Positions 61,197 to 64,000 of a stretch of 64,000 nucleotides of DNA are shown here, piece by piece; positions within the stretch are counted from its first letter, which is position 1, and each line of letters starts with the position of its first letter. The stretch spans positions 372,001 through 436,000 of the forward strand of contig CAXUJK010000001.1 in the NCBI GenBank assembly GCA_964251385.1, read 5' to 3'. The notes beneath the pieces were generated by a model. That model worked only from the letters and a program-made list of their open reading frames with translations, was not told the origin of the DNA and did not search any database. The DNA comes from CADCVW01 sp964251385 (GTDB lineage Bacteria > Pseudomonadota > Alphaproteobacteria > Sphingomonadales > Sphingomonadaceae). Both the position numbers and the translations under genes were made by a program.

Positions 61197-61756
61197 GTGC
61201 CCGTCCTCGCTTCGTACGCGTCGATCGCCGAGACGTTCGCCAGCGTCAGCGCGATCTCGTCCAGCCCTCGCATCAGGCAATCGCGTCGGAACGGCTGAAG
61301 CGCGAAGGCGAAGCGGTCCTGCAAGGGCGACGTCACGGTCATCGTGTCGAGCTCTACGGTCAGCGGATGTTGCCGCGCAACGTGCATCAGCCGATCCACG
61401 ATCCGCTGTTCGAGCTCGACCGCGACGATCCCGTTCTTGAACGCGTTGCTTGCGAAGATGTCGGCGAAGGACGGCGCGATGATGGCACGCAGTCCCATGT
61501 CGGCGAGGGCCCACGCCGCATGCTCGCGGCTCGATCCGCAACCGAAATTGTCGCCGGCGATGAGGATCGGCGCGCCCGAGAAACACCGCGCGTTCAGCGG
61601 GTTGTCCGTCTCGGCTCGCGTCGCTTCGAAGGCATGACGGCCCAGCCCCGCGCGCGACACGGTCTTCAAGTGCTCGGCCCCGATGATCGCGTCGGTGTCG
61701 ATGTTGGCGCGGCCGAGCGGGATCGCGCGACCCGTTATGCGCGACACGGGGCTCAC
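61193..61756 (-). CDS. leuD: 3-isopropylmalate dehydratase small subunit
   Basis: LeuD (187 aa) is the swivel-domain subunit. Family phrases are GRAIPLGRANIDTDAII, GDNFGCGSSREHAAWAL and FADIFASNAFKNGI. The GTG start overlaps the leuC stop (GTGA). Length is slightly below the usual 200. Confidence 0.94.
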
Positions 61757-63186
61757 GCGACCAGTTCGCGCACGTCGCACAGTCGTCCTGTCAGCGCGGC
61801 GGCCGCGGCCATCGCGGGCGACAGCAGGTGGGTGCGCGCGCCGGGGCCCTGCCGCCCGGCGAAGTTGCGGTTCGACGTGGAGGCGCAGCGGCCGCCGGGC
61901 GGCACCTTGTCCGGGTTCATTCCCAGGCACATCGAACAGCCCGCCTCGCGCCACTCGAACCCGGCTTCGATGAAGATGCGATCGAGTCCTTCGGCTTCGG
62001 CCTGACGCCGGACGAGGCCAGATCCCGGCACCACCAAGGCCTGCAGGATGCGCGCATCGATGCGGCGACCCCGGACGACACGTGCGGCGTCCCGCAGATC
62101 CTCGATGCGGCCGTTGGTGCAGCTGCCGATGAACACATGTTCCACCGCGACGTCCTGCATCGCGGTCCCAGCGGTCAGACCCATATATTCCAGAGACTTG
62201 CGCGCCGACTCTCGCTTGCTGTATTCGCCGAAGCTGTCGGGGTCGGGAATGCGCGCGGTGATCGGCAGTACGTCTTCCGGCCTCGTGCCCCACGTCACGG
62301 ACGGCGCGATGTCGTTGGCGGCGATGCTCACGGTTTGGTCGAACACCGCGCCCGCGTCGCTCGGCAAGGATCGCCATTTCGCGACCATACGGTCCCATGC
62401 GTCGCCTCGCCGTACCATCGGCCGGTCCTTCAAGTAAGCGAAGGTCTTGTCGTCGGGCGCGAACAGGCCCGATCGGGCGCCCGCCTCGATCGACATGTTG
62501 GCGACGGTGAGCCGTCCTTCGATGCTCATCGCGTCGAACGTGTCGCCGCGATACTCGATGACGTGGCCGGTCCCGCCGCCCGCGCCGAGCCGGCCGACGA
62601 TCGTCATGACGACGTCCTTGGGCGACACCCCAAAACCGAGCGCGCCTTCGACGCGGACTTCCATCGTCTTCGAAGGCGCGAGCGTAAGCGTCTGCGTGGC
62701 AAGGACATGTTCGACCTCGCTCGTGCCGATCCCGAATGCCAGAGCGCCCAGCGCGCCGTGCGCGGCGGTGTGGCTGTCGCCGCACACGATCGTGGTTCCG
62801 GGTAGCGTGAAACCCTGTTCGGGACCGACCACGTGGACGATCCCCTGCGCATCGGCGGTCGCCGGAATGTAGGGCACGTCGAACTCGACCACGTTGGCTT
62901 CGAGCGCGGCCAGCTGAGCCGCGCTGTCCCGATCCGCGATGGGCAGCCGGGCACCGCTTGCGTTCGTTCGCGCCGTCGTCGGAAGGTTATGGTCCGCGAC
63001 CGCAAGCGTCAGGTCGGGCCTGCGCACGGTGCGTCCGGCCAGACGCAGGCCTTCGAACGCCTGCGGGGAGGTCACTTCGTGCACCAGATGACGGTCGATG
63101 TAGAGCAGGCACGTGCCATCATCGCGCCGCTCGACGACGTGCGCGTCCCAGATTTTCGCGTACAGGGTACGCAGGCTTGCTGTCAT
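61753..63186 (-). CDS. leuC: 3-isopropylmalate dehydratase large subunit
   Basis: The 477-aa aconitase-like subunit isomerises isopropylmalate. The [4Fe-4S] Cys residues lie in FIGSCTNGRIEDL and CSMCLGMNPDKVPPG, and the N-terminal part has YIDRHLVHEVTSPQAFEGLR and VCGDSHTAAHGALGALAFG. The ATG overlaps the leuB stop (ATGA). Confidence 0.96.
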   Translation of the reverse strand: MTASLRTLYAKIWDAHVVERRDDGTCLLYIDRHLVHEVTSPQAFEGLRLAGRTVRRPDLTLAVADHNLPTTARTNASGARLPIADRDSAAQLAALEANVVEFDVPYIPATADAQGIVHVVGPEQGFTLPGTTIVCGDSHTAAHGALGALAFGIGTSEVEHVLATQTLTLAPSKTMEVRVEGALGFGVSPKDVVMTIVGRLGAGGGTGHVIEYRGDTFDAMSIEGRLTVANMSIEAGARSGLFAPDDKTFAYLKDRPMVRRGDAWDRMVAKWRSLPSDAGAVFDQTVSIAANDIAPSVTWGTRPEDVLPITARIPDPDSFGEYSKRESARKSLEYMGLTAGTAMQDVAVEHVFIGSCTNGRIEDLRDAARVVRGRRIDARILQALVVPGSGLVRRQAEAEGLDRIFIEAGFEWREAGCSMCLGMNPDKVPPGGRCASTSNRNFAGRQGPGARTHLLSPAMAAAAALTGRLCDVRELVA

Positions 63187-64000
63187 CGAGAGAACTTCCG
63201 ATCCATCGCCGCGAGCATGCCGTGCCGGGCAAGCCGGTCTTCCAGGTGCGTGCGCACGCGCGCGCCGAACTCCGAACAGCGCGCGTTGCCGCCGACGTCA
63301 GCGGTTCGGCAGCCCTCGCGAAGCGATGCGTGCAACGCGTCGGTCAGCATCGTGGCGGGCTCTTCCAGTCCCAGATGCTGCAGCAACATGGCCGCGCTTG
63401 CGATCGCGCCCGCGGGGTTGGCGATGTCGAGGCCAGCGATGTCGGGTGCCGATCCATGGACGGGTTCGAACATGCCGACCTCGCCAGCGCCGACGCTGGC
63501 CGAGCCCAGCAGACCGATCGATCCGCCGATGACCGACGCCTCGTCCGACAGGATGTCGCCGAAAAGATTTTCGGTGAGCAGAACGTCGAAGCGGCGCGGG
63601 TTGGTGACCAGCAGCATCGCCGCGGCATCGACGTAGAGATGATCCAGTGCGACGTCCGGGTACTCCGCGCCGACCTGGGTCACCACGCGACGCCACAGGC
63701 GAGACGTCGCCAGGACGTTGGCCTTGTCGACGGATGTAACACGTCCTCGCCGCGTACGGGCCGCGCGGAACGCGACGTGCGCGATGCGCTCGATCTCCGC
63801 GCGCGTGTACGCGCACAGGTCCGATGCCGCGTCGTCGCCTTCCTGACGTGCCCCGAAGTAAAGCCCGCCGGTCAACTCGCGCACGACGAGGATGTCGGCC
63901 CCTTCCGCGAGGTCGGCACGCAACGGCGACAGGGCTTCCAGCCCGGGGATCGTTCGCGACGGTCGAAGATTGGCGAACAGCCCCAACTCCGAACGTAGCG
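63183..64000 (-). CDS. leuB: 3-isopropylmalate dehydrogenase, C-terminal part (cut by window edge)
   Basis: About 272 residues are present, missing roughly the first 85. They start with LRSELGLFANLRPSRTIPGL, then VRELTGGLYFGARQEG, the catalytic Lys/Asp region VTSVDKANVLATSRLWRR, HLYVDAAAMLLVTNP, TENLFGDILSDEASVIGGSIG, and EPVHGSAPDIAG. It oxidises 3-isopropylmalate in leucine synthesis. It leads leuC, leuD, gltB and gltD; the promoter is outside the window. Confidence 0.95.
   Translation of the reverse strand, partial: LRSELGLFANLRPSRTIPGLEALSPLRADLAEGADILVVRELTGGLYFGARQEGDDAASDLCAYTRAEIERIAHVAFRAARTRRGRVTSVDKANVLATSRLWRRVVTQVGAEYPDVALDHLYVDAAAMLLVTNPRRFDVLLTENLFGDILSDEASVIGGSIGLLGSASVGAGEVGMFEPVHGSAPDIAGLDIANPAGAIASAAMLLQHLGLEEPATMLTDALHASLREGCRTADVGGNARCSEFGARVRTHLEDRLARHGMLAAMDRKFSR

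Overview
The window is GC-rich and densely coded, and no stretch of 300 bases or more lacks a gene. The content points to an alphaproteobacterium, most likely in the Sphingomonadales. The clues are a TorF-GlnK-AmtB operon, a class II DAHP synthase, a DUF2849/DUF934 sulfur cluster, an ScfR/RamB-type regulator beside the glyoxylate-shunt genes, a soluble hybrid kinase with tandem HAMP repeats, and a bacterial alternative oxidase. Taxonomy is inferred from protein families only. Almost everything except five genes (the RamB-like, DUF808, Lrp and GntR genes and nothing else large) lies on the minus strand, so blocks are described in the direction of transcription, from high to low coordinate.

Region 1 (1-5.8 kb) holds a TonB-dependent receptor cut by the window edge, a PepSY membrane protein broken by an in-frame TGA, a 56-residue membrane protein and an ABC exporter. 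Region 2 (3.8-11.2 kb) has two hybrid histidine kinases; the larger has nine 92-residue HAMP-type repeats. Region 3 (11.3-16.7 kb) is the glyoxylate shunt: glcB, a 54-residue protein, aceA with an apparent frameshift, and the divergent regulator. Region 4 (16.7-19.2 kb) is a respiratory trio of cytochrome b, a Tat-exported molybdopterin oxidoreductase and alternative oxidase. Region 5 (19.3-26.5 kb) carries prfC, a glycine-zipper protein, a DUF808 protein, lysA, an S41 peptidase, an RcnB-like protein and a ferredoxin reductase.

Region 6 (26.6-33.8 kb) is a complete assimilatory sulfate operon. Its APS kinase domain is vestigial and its CysH is the iron-sulfur, APS-using type, so sulfate probably goes through APS and not PAPS.

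Region 7 (34.4-64 kb) is almost wholly amino-acid biosynthesis: thrABC behind a threonine leader and terminator; proBA; a tightly overlapped aromatic operon (chorismate mutase, class II DAHP synthase, aroA, pheA, aroC, aroB, then phhA, type I-beta DAHP synthase, trpE, trpG); torF-glnK-amtB; and leuB-leuC-leuD-gltB-gltD. Three small leader peptides rich in the matching amino acids are visible: Thr codons before thrA, Trp/Tyr codons before phhA, Tyr/Phe codons before chorismate mutase. Two of them are followed by clear intrinsic terminators.

The most interesting pattern is that several enzymes here lack the usual parts for end-product inhibition. The aspartokinase-homoserine dehydrogenase fusion has no ACT domains, prephenate dehydratase has no ACT domain, the class II DAHP synthase lacks the regulatory helical insertion, and the type I-beta DAHP synthase and TrpE carry changes at expected effector-binding positions. 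Control seems to have moved from the proteins to leader-peptide attenuation. This is an inference from sequence and needs enzyme assays and genome context.
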